Assembly (NCBI GenBank): GCA_012727435.1
Contig: JAAYHB010000021.1
Span: forward strand, 1-64,000
Direction of reading: 5' to 3'
Source of the DNA: Clostridiales bacterium
Lineage (GTDB): Bacteria; Bacillota; Clostridia; Oscillospirales; CAG-272
Length of the DNA: 64,000 bases
Positions 51,065-58,917 of this stretch are shown here, piece after piece (the stretch's first letter is position 1; the number at the start of each line of letters is the position of its first letter). Position numbers and translations under genes: made by a program. The notes under the pieces are model-generated. The model had not been told where the DNA came from. It worked only from the letters and a program-made list of their open reading frames with translations, and made no database searches.

Positions 51065-52685
51065 ATGGACAAAAAAGAAGCCGACAGACTGATAACGGAA
51101 TACTACAAAAAGTTTTTCGGCTTCGCGCTCTCAAAGACCGGAAGCGCCGACCGCGCGGAGGAGCTGGCCTCGCGGATTACGCTTGAAGTCTACACAACCC
51201 TGCTCAAACGGGAGAATATAGTAAACGTCGACGGCTATATTTACCGGATAGCCGAGCATGTGTGGGCAAGATTTGCCGCAGACGGGAAGAAAAACGGGTA
51301 TATTTCACTTGACGGTATCGACATACCTGTAAGAGATGCCTGCGCAGACGAGGACAGGAGCGAGGAATACCAGCGGGTGCGTCGGGAAATCGCATATCTG
51401 TCGAAGATTCAGCGGGAAATTGTCATACTTCATTATTACGAGCGGCTCAAACTCCGCGAGATTGCAACAAAACTCGGAATACCCGAAGGCACCGTCAAAT
51501 GGCATCTTTACGAGGCGAAAAACTGTATGAAGAAAGGTATGAAGAAAATGAGAACACCCGGAATGCTTGGGATAAAGCCGATAGAACTAATAGGTAAAGG
51601 GCATGACGGTTCACCCGGAAAAAAGGGCGACACATCGGATTTTCTCGCAAGGCGCATCACACAGAATATAGCCTACGCCGCCTATTGGGAGCCGAAAACA
51701 ATCAACGAAATTGCCGAGGAGCTGGCGGTATCGCCGGTTTTTGTTGCCGACGAGGTGGAGGTGCTTGAAGAATACGGATTCATGGATAAGCTGCCGGGAG
51801 ATAAATACCGCACTAATATCTATATTAATGAGCCGAAAAAGGAAATACTTGAAGCAATTCACGGGCTGCTGTGTAAAAACGCCGAAATCATTTGCGATAA
51901 ATATATTCCGGAGCTTATTGAGAACCTTGGCGGCTATGACAGGTCGCTGATTTATGTCCCCGACCATGACGTGAATCTGCTGCTGTGGTCGGCAGTGCCG
52001 TACGCAATTGGGAAAAAGTTCTTAATAGACAAAGAGGGCGACACAACGGCTTTTTATGTCAAGCGAAAGGACGGCGGTGACTATATTGCATTCGCCACAC
52101 TAAAGACAGACATCACACTGAGCTATGACGAAGAAAAATATGAATTTTGTGGTGATATGAGGCGCTGGTCGTATAAATATCCGGTAGAGGCGTGGCAGCT
52201 TAACACATATTACGACAAGCGAAGCGGCAACTGGGCAAATAACAAAACTTCCGATTTTGAATATCTGTACGAATACTTGGCCGGAATACTGAAGCGCGAT
52301 GATTTGTCACAGGTGGGAAAATACCGCCGACTCTGCGACAAAGGTTATCTGGTCGAAACCGGGGGGGCGCGATGAGGTAAACCTGATAGTAGTCGAGAAG
52401 GAGAAAGGAAAAGAGTATCTTACCTCACTTTTCCCGGAGGTATCAGCCGGGCTTGCCGAGGCTTCGACAAGGCTTGACGAGGAGGTATACTCAATTCAAA
52501 AGGCAAATTACCCGCCCCATATGCAAAAGCTCTGCAGGGCATACTGCCGCAATATGATGGCGGGACCAGGAATGCGGATGCGCGTGATTGAGAAGATGCT
52601 AGAGAAGGGACTGCTTACCCTGCCGTCAAAAACACGCAGAAGCGGCCTTTTAACGCTGGTTTTCAGCGACAAGTTGCCCGAGTAA
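51065..52685 (+). CDS. Sigma-70-family RNA polymerase factor with long C-terminal extension, frameshifted at G7
   Basis: Would be 539 residues if repaired. Residues 1-160 are sigma region 2 (FGFALSKTGSADRAEELASRI, DGYIYRIAEHVWARF) and region 4 (LKLREIATKLGIPEGTVKWHLYEAK). After a KxGGD-type linker, a winged-helix-like segment follows (TINEIAEELAVSPVFVADEVEVLEEYGFM) and then a region of some 270 residues I cannot name, ending at ETGGAR by a stop codon at 52375. Removing one base from the G7 run at 52361-52367 extends the frame to 52685 (ETGGRDEVNLIVVEKEKGKE). The extension may sense a ligand or bind an anti-sigma factor. GGGAG precedes the start. A strong terminator follows the extended end, supporting the longer form. 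Confidence 0.78.
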
Positions 52686-52686
52686 A

Positions 52687-52720
52687 AGAAGCGCCGCCCG
52701 ATGTGGGCGGCGCTTCTTCT
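52687..52720 (+). terminator. Terminator of the sigma-70-family gene
   Basis: AGAAGCGCCGCCC pairs with GGGCGGCGCTTCT across GATGT, right after the stop codon of the repaired frame. Confidence 0.85.
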
Positions 52721-52798
52721 ATATATATTACACCATCTGCCGGCAGTTGGGGTATTCGGGCAGACGCCACCGATGTCCATGATTTTTTGTTTTGGGGA

Positions 52799-52827
52799 TT
52801 GACAAAACGGCGGATTTATTATATACT
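52799..52827 (+). promoter_or_regulatory. Promoter of tRNA-Gly(CCC)
   Basis: TTGACA and TATACT with a 17-base spacer, 18 bases before the tRNA. Confidence 0.92.
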
Positions 52828-52845
52828 GATATGTGCCACGAGCAT

Positions 52846-52919
52846 GCGGACATAGTCTAGTGGTAAAACCCCAGCTTCCCAAGCTGGAGATGCGGGTTCG
52901 ATTCCCGTTGTCCGCTCCA
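52846..52919 (+). tRNA. tRNA-Gly (anticodon CCC)
   Basis: Loop TTCCCAA between CCAGC and GCTGG gives anticodon CCC. Acceptor stem GCGGACA with TGTCCGC, CCA encoded. It complements the TCC isoacceptor near 33.6 kb. Confidence 0.95.
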
Positions 52920-52951
52920 AAAAACCCCCGGAAGTCTCCGGGGGTTTTTTA
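52920..52951. terminator. Bidirectional terminator of the tRNA and the phosphodiesterase gene
   Basis: AACCCCCGGA pairs with TCCGGGGGTT across AGTC, flanked by A and T runs. Confidence 0.9.
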
Positions 52952-52969
52952 TTATCTGCATATTGCGGG

Positions 52970-54268
52970 CTATTTTAGTATTTCGTCAATCGGAACACCG
53001 TCGGCCCAAGGCATGTCGACGCCGAGAATTTTGGCGTAGGTCGGCGCTTCGTCGACTATCGGCCGGCGCTCTATTTCAACACCCTTTTTTATGTCGGGGC
53101 CGTATGCGACAAAGACCGGCTGCGCGCCCTTGTCGGGGTTGTGTCCGTGAGTGGCGTGCCCGAAGCGGTAATCCGACACATCAAGATTCTTTATCATCGG
53201 GCGTACCCAGTCTTCCGAGAAGGTGGTATAACCGTCGGTCTCAAGCACAAATGAGAAATCTCCGAAAAGGTGCTCGCGCTCGTTGATCTCCTCGGCGGTA
53301 TATACCTCGCTGATACCGTAGATGCCTTCGTCGCGCATGTATTTCAGCAAATCATATGTCTTTTGCCAGAGCTCGCGGTCATCGGGATCCTTCAGGTGGA
53401 CCTGTGCCGACAGTCCGGCAGACTGGACATATGCCTTCCAGTCGCGCAGCGTACCGTCCTCGTTGACTTCAATCAGCCCGTGGTCGGCAAAAACCACGTT
53501 TGGTTTTATTGACCGGACCACATCAAGCTGCCCGTGGTCTGAAACAAGGAAGAAGTTGGTCTCTTCAAACACCCCGGCGTCGCGCGCCGCCTGCAGGAGT
53601 ATTCCGATATGGGTTTCGACTTCGTCAAGCCCCATTGTCACCCGCTCGGCAAAGACACCGTTCGAATGGCGGTAGGCATCTATGTTTCCGGTATGTATGA
53701 GCAGCAGGTCGGGCTTGAAATTGCGGATCATGGAGCAGGCCGACTGCATGACAAACCAGTCTGTCACCGGGTGCTTGCGGATCACGACCCCGCTTGAGAA
53801 GGGCTTTATGCACTTCTCCCAGACCTCGTGCGTGGTGCCGGCGCGCTTGAAACATTCCTCGTGCGTATCGGTGGGGGTCTGGGGCCAGTATTCGGCGACA
53901 AGGTAATCGATATCCTTGTGATTGCCGGTGACCGGCCAGAAGACCGCCGCGGTGGTCAGCCCGGCAGACTTTGCCGCCGTGAAAATATCAGGGGTTTTAA
54001 TTACGTCGGCAAACCAGTTCCACGGCAGGTTTTTGAGCTGACCGGGAAGAAACAGAAAGTTGTTTGTCACCCCGTGCTTGTTCGGATAGGCACCTGTCGA
54101 CATCGAAACATGACAGGGGTAGGTCACGGTCGGATATATTGTCCGCACCCGCTTGACAATCGAGCCTCCCTCGCGGAGAAGCGAAAAGTTGGGTTTGTCA
54201 CTCAGGTATTCGAGGTCCTCATAAACCAGCGCGTCTACCGACAGGACCACGATTTTGGTCTTTGCCAT
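52970..54268 (-). CDS. Alkaline-phosphatase-superfamily phosphodiesterase/nucleotide pyrophosphatase-like protein
   Basis: A 432-residue protein of the type I phosphodiesterase/autotaxin-like branch. The first metal Asp lies in VLSVDALV, the nucleophile Thr in TYPTVTYPCHVSMSTGAYPNKHG (parts), and later ligands in LVSDHGQLDVV and ATHGHNP. No signal peptide is seen, so it may act inside the cell; nucleotide, phosphonate or lipid phosphodiester substrates are all possible. GGAGG lies seven bases before the start at 54268; the upstream in-frame ATG lacks one. Confidence 0.82.
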   Translation of the reverse strand: MAKTKIVVLSVDALVYEDLEYLSDKPNFSLLREGGSIVKRVRTIYPTVTYPCHVSMSTGAYPNKHGVTNNFLFLPGQLKNLPWNWFADVIKTPDIFTAAKSAGLTTAAVFWPVTGNHKDIDYLVAEYWPQTPTDTHEECFKRAGTTHEVWEKCIKPFSSGVVIRKHPVTDWFVMQSACSMIRNFKPDLLLIHTGNIDAYRHSNGVFAERVTMGLDEVETHIGILLQAARDAGVFEETNFFLVSDHGQLDVVRSIKPNVVFADHGLIEVNEDGTLRDWKAYVQSAGLSAQVHLKDPDDRELWQKTYDLLKYMRDEGIYGISEVYTAEEINEREHLFGDFSFVLETDGYTTFSEDWVRPMIKNLDVSDYRFGHATHGHNPDKGAQPVFVAYGPDIKKGVEIERRPIVDEAPTYAKILGVDMPWADGVPIDEILK

Positions 54269-54299
54269 ATGCAGCCTCCGGAATTGTTTTATTACTGTC

Positions 54300-54328
54300 A
54301 TTATATTTCAAGTTACCCGCCGTGTCAA
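54300..54328 (-). promoter_or_regulatory. Promoter of the phosphodiesterase-like gene
   Basis: Full consensus TTGACA and TATAAT with a 17-base spacer on the minus strand, 31 bases before the start codon. Confidence 0.9.
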
Positions 54329-54375
54329 GCTTTGGCGGTCATTCGGACTTGTTTTCCGAAATTTTACCGGCATAC

Positions 54376-54404
54376 TTGAAAACCGGGCCGGGCGGATATA
54401 TAAT
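54376..54404 (+). promoter_or_regulatory. Promoter of the EEP-family gene
   Basis: TTGAAA and TATAAT with a 17-base spacer, 26 bases before the start codon. Confidence 0.82.
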
Positions 54405-54430
54405 GTACTTGCTACACAATGGAGGCAGCT

Positions 54431-55192
54431 ATGAAAATCAAGGTATTCACAATGAACCTGCGCACCGAGGTTAAGGGAGACGGGATAAACTACTTTCCGA
54501 ACCGGCAGGAGCGCATACTCGACACAATTAAGACCCACCGCCCCGACCTCATAGGCTTTCAGGAGGTCACCGACAATATGCGCGAGTGGCTCAATACCGC
54601 GCTTTGTGGCTATACCCTCCTTGGCTGCGGCCGCGGGCCTGACTATCACGGCGAATCGACCCCCATAGCATACCGCAAGGGCGGCTTTGAGCCTCTGTGG
54701 CTTGAAAACTTCTGGCTCTCGCTCACCCCAAATGTTCCCGGCTCGTCTTACGGCATCGACCAGAGCGGTTGCCCGCGGATTACTACCGCCGCGTTGCTCA
54801 AGCCTATCTCGGGCGGCGAGCCGTTTATATTCTGCAACACACATCTTGACCACAAGGGAAAGACCGCGCGGCTGCTCGGCTCGGTGCAGCTTTTGCAGTA
54901 TCTGACTCAAAAGCCGCATGGCTTCATACTTACAGGGGACTTTAACGCGACGCCAGAGGCGCCCGAGATTGAAATATTCACCTCGGTGAAGGAGCGCCGG
55001 ATTATCGACGCGACGGCAGGACTGCCGGGTACCTTCCACGGCTTCGGGCGGCTGACGGAACCCAAGAAAATAGACTATATCTTCACCGATCTTCCCTGCG
55101 ATGTTTCGGAATCCTTTGTGGTGCCCGACACCCCGGTGGAGGGAGTCTATATTTCGGACCATAACCCGGTGTGCGCCTTTGTTGAGGTGTGA
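54431..55192 (+). CDS. Endonuclease/exonuclease/phosphatase (EEP) family protein
   Basis: A 253-residue cytosolic EEP-fold hydrolase. GFQEVTDNM carries the metal-binding Glu, LTGDFNATPEAPE the Asp/Asn pair and SDHNPVCAF the terminal Asp-His. HLDHKGKTARLLG matches the middle motif. Such proteins cleave phosphodiester or phosphomonoester bonds; without an obvious DNA-binding insert it may be an inositol- or sphingolipid-type phosphatase rather than exonuclease III. The start at 54431 has GGAGG five bases upstream. Confidence 0.83.
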   Translation: MKIKVFTMNLRTEVKGDGINYFPNRQERILDTIKTHRPDLIGFQEVTDNMREWLNTALCGYTLLGCGRGPDYHGESTPIAYRKGGFEPLWLENFWLSLTPNVPGSSYGIDQSGCPRITTAALLKPISGGEPFIFCNTHLDHKGKTARLLGSVQLLQYLTQKPHGFILTGDFNATPEAPEIEIFTSVKERRIIDATAGLPGTFHGFGRLTEPKKIDYIFTDLPCDVSESFVVPDTPVEGVYISDHNPVCAFVEV

Positions 55193-55231
55193 GCGGTTTT
55201 TACAAGTCAGCCGATATGCTAAAGGCAGCAA

Positions 55232-55255
55232 AGCGCGGGTCTTGGGACCCGCGCT
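55232..55255 (+). terminator. Terminator of the EEP-family gene
   Basis: AGCGCGGGTC pairs with GACCCGCGCT across TTGG; the following ATAAGATTT is a poor T tract. Confidence 0.65.
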
Positions 55256-55270
55256 ATAAGATTTGCGCAA

Positions 55271-55375
55271 ATGGGGTGTGGGACGTAGCCTCACGTGTTA
55301 GAAGTTTTGGGGATTCTTAAATCCCTTTTGAAAAAGGGGTTTAAGCGGGGGTTCGGGGGCGGAGCCCCCGTTCTT
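55271..55375 (+). repeat. Full copy (G) of the two-hairpin intergenic repeat
   Basis: Plus-oriented: a GGGGTGTGGG/TCACG block, AAGTTTTGGGGATTC, then TTAAATCCC..GGGGTTTAA and GCGGGGGTTCGGGGGCGGAG-CCCCCG. It ends at the stop codon of the convergent cinA gene. Confidence 0.82.
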
Positions 55376-56644
55376 TTATATGCTGAAAACCTGGGCCAGT
55401 GCTTCGTTTGCCGTATGGGTGCGGATGGTGGCGCGGTCGCGCAGGGCAGTGAGGTGCAGGGGTTTGACCCGCTCGCCGTCTTTGGTGCTGATCGCCACAA
55501 AAACAGTCCCCACCGGCTTTTCGGGCGTTCCGCCGCCCGGGCCGGCGATACCTGTTGAGGAAATGCCGATATCGGCCCCCAGTGCAAGTCTTACGCCGCG
55601 TGCCATTTCGGCGGCCGTCTGCTCGGATACCGCTCCGTTCGCGGCGAGGGTTTCGGGGCTCACGCCGATCAGCGAAACCTTTGAGGAGTTTGAATAGGTC
55701 ACGCATCCCCCGAGGAAGACATCGGAGCATCCGGCGATATCTGTCAGCCGCTTTTGAATCAGCCCGCCGGTACAGGACTCGGCCACGGCAAGCGTCAGTC
55801 CCCGCTCGCGCAGCCGGCGAATTACTGTATCCTCAATGGAGGAGGAGTCGATATCGTATATATAGGGCGCTACCGGTGTCTTTTTTATCAGCTCGATCTG
55901 GCTGTCAACCATCGCGCGGGCTTCGGCCTCGGTGTGTGCCCGGGCGGTGACCCGGATACGGACCTCGCCGATTTTGCAGTAGGGCGCCACGGTCGGGTTT
56001 GTCGCGCTTACCATAATGTCGCGGAGCATTTGTTCGGCGGCCGCCTCGCCGATTCCGAACAGATTGACATTCCGGCTGAATATTACATAATCGGTCCGCT
56101 TTTGCAGATAGGGGAGCACATGCTGCTCGAAAATCGGAATCATCTCGTGCGGCGGCCCCAGCAGCATTATTATTGTCTTGGTTTCGCCGCTGCCGGCAAG
56201 CTCTCCTTCAATCGCCAGCGCCGGGGCGGTGCCGCGGTCGTTCGGAAAAATTATGGCTCCCTCGGGCATCATGGCCTGCTTGGTATTGTTTTCGGTCATC
56301 GTGCAGCCGCGCGAGGCGAAATATTCGGCGATTTTGTTCTGCGAGTCCTGATCAAAATACATCTTCCGCCCGAACAGCTCCGCGGCGGTCTCCTTGGTTA
56401 TGTCATCGCAGGTCGGGCCGAGCCCGCCGGTAGTGATGAGCAGGTCGGCGCGGTTGAGCGATTCTGTCATGGCAGCCCTGAGCCGCTCGGGATTGTCGCC
56501 GACTACCCCCTGCCTGAAGACCGGTATACCCAGCCCCGCCAGCTTCTCCGCCAGATATGCAGCGTTGGTGTTCACTATTTCGCCGAGAAGCAGTTCTGTC
56601 CCGACACAGAGTATCTCGGCCGATTTTATTTTTTCGTTTGTCAT
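55376..56644 (-). CDS. cinA: CinA competence/damage-inducible protein (NMN amidohydrolase domain)
   Basis: A 422-residue cytosolic protein. The N-terminal MoCF-like domain (about 1-165, AEILCVGTELLLGEIVNTNA and TTGGLGPTCDDITKE) is linked to ADP-ribose-pyrophosphatase-type activity in family members; the C-terminal PncC domain (about 265-420, AVAESCTGGLIQKRLTDI, YSNSSKVSLIG, GISSTGIAGPGGGTPEKPVG in parts) deamidates nicotinamide mononucleotide. The start at 56644 lies one base after the stop of a 12-codon leader frame that has the only good AAGGAG; a longer form from a TTG at 56671 is possible. It follows the DUF1934 gene closely, forming an operon. Confidence 0.92.
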   Translation of the reverse strand: MTNEKIKSAEILCVGTELLLGEIVNTNAAYLAEKLAGLGIPVFRQGVVGDNPERLRAAMTESLNRADLLITTGGLGPTCDDITKETAAELFGRKMYFDQDSQNKIAEYFASRGCTMTENNTKQAMMPEGAIIFPNDRGTAPALAIEGELAGSGETKTIIMLLGPPHEMIPIFEQHVLPYLQKRTDYVIFSRNVNLFGIGEAAAEQMLRDIMVSATNPTVAPYCKIGEVRIRVTARAHTEAEARAMVDSQIELIKKTPVAPYIYDIDSSSIEDTVIRRLRERGLTLAVAESCTGGLIQKRLTDIAGCSDVFLGGCVTYSNSSKVSLIGVSPETLAANGAVSEQTAAEMARGVRLALGADIGISSTGIAGPGGGTPEKPVGTVFVAISTKDGERVKPLHLTALRDRATIRTHTANEALAQVFSI

Positions 56645-56711
56645 ATCACGCATAAATTCCAGCGGGAACAATCCGCCGGATCATTTGTTCTCCTTTTGAC
56701 AGCAAATGGGT

Positions 56712-57242
56712 TTAAACAATAATATTATCTGTATCCTCGGCCGGATTGGCGTCGTGTATGACGGCGGTCAGCCGGGTGCGCGCACGCCCCCCGCCGGCAA
56801 GCTCGGTGGTGTAGTCGATCTCAAGCCTGCCGTCGACAAGCAGGCTGTTTTTAAGAGAATGGGTCATCAGGGTCAGCTCAAAGGGAATAAGCGGATTATC
56901 ATACCTGCAGACATGCCGCAGCCCGGGGCAGAAAACCATAGTTACCTTAATTGCCCCGCTGCGAATCATGGTAAGCGTGTCGGGCAGGGACTCGTCGAAC
57001 ACGAGCAGGGTTTTCGAGCCTTCAAGCCCCGACAACTCGCTCTCATCGTAGGACAGCTCGCAGCGCCCGCCCTCGATGCGCAGCAGGCCCTCGGTCATAA
57101 ACTCGATTACCTCGGGCTTGACCTCCATGTCGCCGGAAATCCTGCCGGGCATATAGCTGCCGGTAAATATGTCATATCTGAACCTGTCGCTGCTAACCTC
57201 GACCCGGCGCGAGCGCAGCTTGAGAATAATTTTCTTTTCCAT
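56712..57242 (-). CDS. DUF1934 (calycin-like beta-barrel) protein
   Basis: A 176-residue cytosolic protein rich in beta strands. The conserved elements FRYDIFTGSY, YDESELSGLEGSKTLLVFD, TMIRSGAIKVTMVFCPG and FELTLMTHSLKNSLLVDGRLEIDYTT fit DUF1934, a calycin-like fold of unknown ligand. AAAGGT lies upstream. Its promoter is back to back with that of egsA through an 18-base palindrome. Confidence 0.8.
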   Translation of the reverse strand: MEKKIILKLRSRRVEVSSDRFRYDIFTGSYMPGRISGDMEVKPEVIEFMTEGLLRIEGGRCELSYDESELSGLEGSKTLLVFDESLPDTLTMIRSGAIKVTMVFCPGLRHVCRYDNPLIPFELTLMTHSLKNSLLVDGRLEIDYTTELAGGGRARTRLTAVIHDANPAEDTDNIIV

Positions 57243-57275
57243 CGGTCTTTTACCTTTGCTGTAAGGTATAAAAAT

Positions 57276-57304
57276 ATTATAATATGACCTGCATGTTCTG
57301 TCAA
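57276..57304 (-). promoter_or_regulatory. Promoter of the DUF1934-cinA operon
   Basis: Full consensus TTGACA and TATAAT with a 17-base spacer on the minus strand. Its -35 box forms half of the palindrome at 57299-57316. Confidence 0.9.
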
Positions 57305-57316
57305 GCGCGCTTGACA
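57299..57316. repeat. 18-base perfect palindrome shared by two divergent -35 boxes
   Basis: TGTCAAGCGCGCTTGACA is identical to its complement. It joins the -35 hexamers of the egsA and DUF1934-cinA promoters, which are six bases apart. Possibly an operator, or just the geometry of two consensus boxes. Confidence 0.6.
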
Positions 57317-57339
57317 ATTACACCTCATGGGGGTATAAT
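57311..57339 (+). promoter_or_regulatory. Promoter of egsA
   Basis: Full consensus TTGACA and TATAAT with a 17-base spacer, 34 bases before the start codon. Confidence 0.9.
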
Positions 57340-57373
57340 TGTTTTGATAATTCTACAAAATCCGAGGCTTAAA

Positions 57374-58654
57374 ATGGACCTTGAAAAAATTCTGCATGAC
57401 CTTCAAAACTGCCCCTGCGGCAAAAAGCACACCCTTGTCACAAAAATTGTCGAGATAAGCAGTGGCGTGACCCACAGAACCGGCGAGTTGCTTGCCGGCG
57501 CAGGTTTTCCCAAAAAAGTCCTGCTGGTTGCCGATGACAACACGCTCAGGGCCTCGGCGGGGCTGCTTGAAAGCCTGTCGGCCGCCGGATATGAGATGAA
57601 AAAGCTCATCTATCCGGATATGAAATATGCCCGGGTGGAACAGGTCAGAGAGCTTCTCGCGCTCTGCCCCGATGTCGACGGCATTATTTCGGTAGGCTCG
57701 GGGTCGCTCAACGACCTCTGCCGAGTCGCAGCCTTTCAAACACAAAAGCGCTTCTGCATTTTCGCCACCGCTCCTTCAATGGACGGATTTGCGTCCGACA
57801 CCGCGCCGATTATCGAGAACAACTTCAAAACCTCATGGAAGGCCGAACAACCCGAAATAATTATTGCCGACACAAAAATACTGGCAAAAGCGCCGGTCGA
57901 GCTCAAGGCGGCCGGCTTCGGAGATATGGTCGCAAAATACTTGGGCATACTCGAATGGAGAATTTCCAATCTCATAATTGACGAGTATTATTGCCCGGCG
58001 GTCGCGGGAATCACGATGAAAGGGGTTGAAAAGGTCATATCGCTGGCCGACAAGGTGACACTTGAGGATGAAGAATCCGCCGGCGGGATTATGGAGGGAC
58101 TGGTGCTCTCGGGAATCGGCATGAAGCTTGCCGCCTCCTCGCGCCCGGCTTCAGGTGCCGAGCATTTGCTGTCGCATTACTGGGAGTGCTATAAGCTTGC
58201 CCGCGGCATCTGGTCGGAGTACCACGGCAAGAAGGTCGGTGTGGCGACGGTGCTCATCAACCGCATCTACCACAATATTGCCGAGCGCGTCACCGACATT
58301 GACCCCATCCCCGACCCCACAGACTGGGACAAGGTCCGCGCGGCTTATGCGCCCGAGCAAATTGAAGATTTGATGAAGCTCAATAACCCCACGGTTACCG
58401 ATGAAGTGGACCCCGCGCGGCTTAAGGAAGTCTGGCCCGAGATACGGCGGCTTATCAAAGAAACCCTTCCGTCGGATGCCGAGCTTATGCGTCTGATGAA
58501 GGGCGCGGGCGCGGCAACCGAGCCCGCGGATATAGCCATATCACCCGAACTGCTGGAGACCGGGCTGCGCTACCATGCGTACATGAGGCACCGTTTAATG
58601 CTTACACGGCTGCTTCCGATGCTGCAACTTGATGTCATGGACTTTGTGAAATAA
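57374..58654 (+). CDS. egsA: sn-Glycerol-1-phosphate dehydrogenase (EgsA/AraM type)
   Basis: A 426-residue cytosolic metal-dependent dehydrogenase reducing dihydroxyacetone phosphate to sn-glycerol-1-phosphate. SVGSGSLNDLCR, TAPSMDGFASDTAPI and AAGFGDMVAKYLG bind NAD(P) and metal; ASGAEHLLSHYWE and YHGKKVGVATVL supply His ligands. In Bacillus the product feeds heptaprenylglyceryl phosphate; archaea use it for lipids. No prenyltransferase (PcrB) gene is in this window. The start at 57374 has GAGG six bases upstream. Family length is about 390-425. Confidence 0.87.
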   Translation: MDLEKILHDLQNCPCGKKHTLVTKIVEISSGVTHRTGELLAGAGFPKKVLLVADDNTLRASAGLLESLSAAGYEMKKLIYPDMKYARVEQVRELLALCPDVDGIISVGSGSLNDLCRVAAFQTQKRFCIFATAPSMDGFASDTAPIIENNFKTSWKAEQPEIIIADTKILAKAPVELKAAGFGDMVAKYLGILEWRISNLIIDEYYCPAVAGITMKGVEKVISLADKVTLEDEESAGGIMEGLVLSGIGMKLAASSRPASGAEHLLSHYWECYKLARGIWSEYHGKKVGVATVLINRIYHNIAERVTDIDPIPDPTDWDKVRAAYAPEQIEDLMKLNNPTVTDEVDPARLKEVWPEIRRLIKETLPSDAELMRLMKGAGAATEPADIAISPELLETGLRYHAYMRHRLMLTRLLPMLQLDVMDFVK

Positions 58655-58703
58655 TTTCTCGGTAAAACTGGATTTCAAAGATCAGCCAGCAGGCAAATGA
58701 ACA

Positions 58704-58737
58704 AAGCGCGGGCCGTGGTGCCCGCGCTTCTTTATTT
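58704..58737 (+). terminator. Terminator of egsA
   Basis: AAGCGCGGGC pairs with GCCCGCGCTT around CGTGGT, followed by CTTTATTTG. Confidence 0.85.
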
Positions 58738-58746
58738 GCGAAGTAG

Positions 58747-58847
58747 GTTTGAAAGTTTTTTAGGATTCTCAAGGAACTTTTTTGAAAAAAGTTCCTTGAG
58801 CGGTTGTCCGGGGGCGGAGCCCCCGCAAAAAGCGGGGCCGGGCTTTT
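58747..58847 (+). repeat. Full copy (H) of the two-hairpin intergenic repeat
   Basis: Plus-oriented: GTTTGAAAGTTTTTTAGGAT, then CTCAAGGAACTTT..AAAGTTCCTTGAG, then CCGGGGGCGGAGCCCCCG. The second hairpin has the AAGGAACTT form, as in copy A. It is the only copy between genes on the same strand. Confidence 0.82.
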
Positions 58848-58860
58848 CAGGCATTGAGAA

Positions 58861-58889
58861 TTGACAGTCTGTAGTGCCTGTGATATACT
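58861..58889 (+). promoter_or_regulatory. Promoter of the HAD-phosphatase operon
   Basis: TTGACA and TATACT with a 17-base spacer, 28 bases before the start codon. Confidence 0.88.
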
Positions 58890-58917
58890 ATACTAGATAT
58901 CTTTGCGAGGTATTCAG

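Noticed and set aside
52299..52375. Separate small gene overlapping the sigma-factor end
   Set aside because: The frame continues the sigma protein after a one-base slip; it has no ribosome site of its own.
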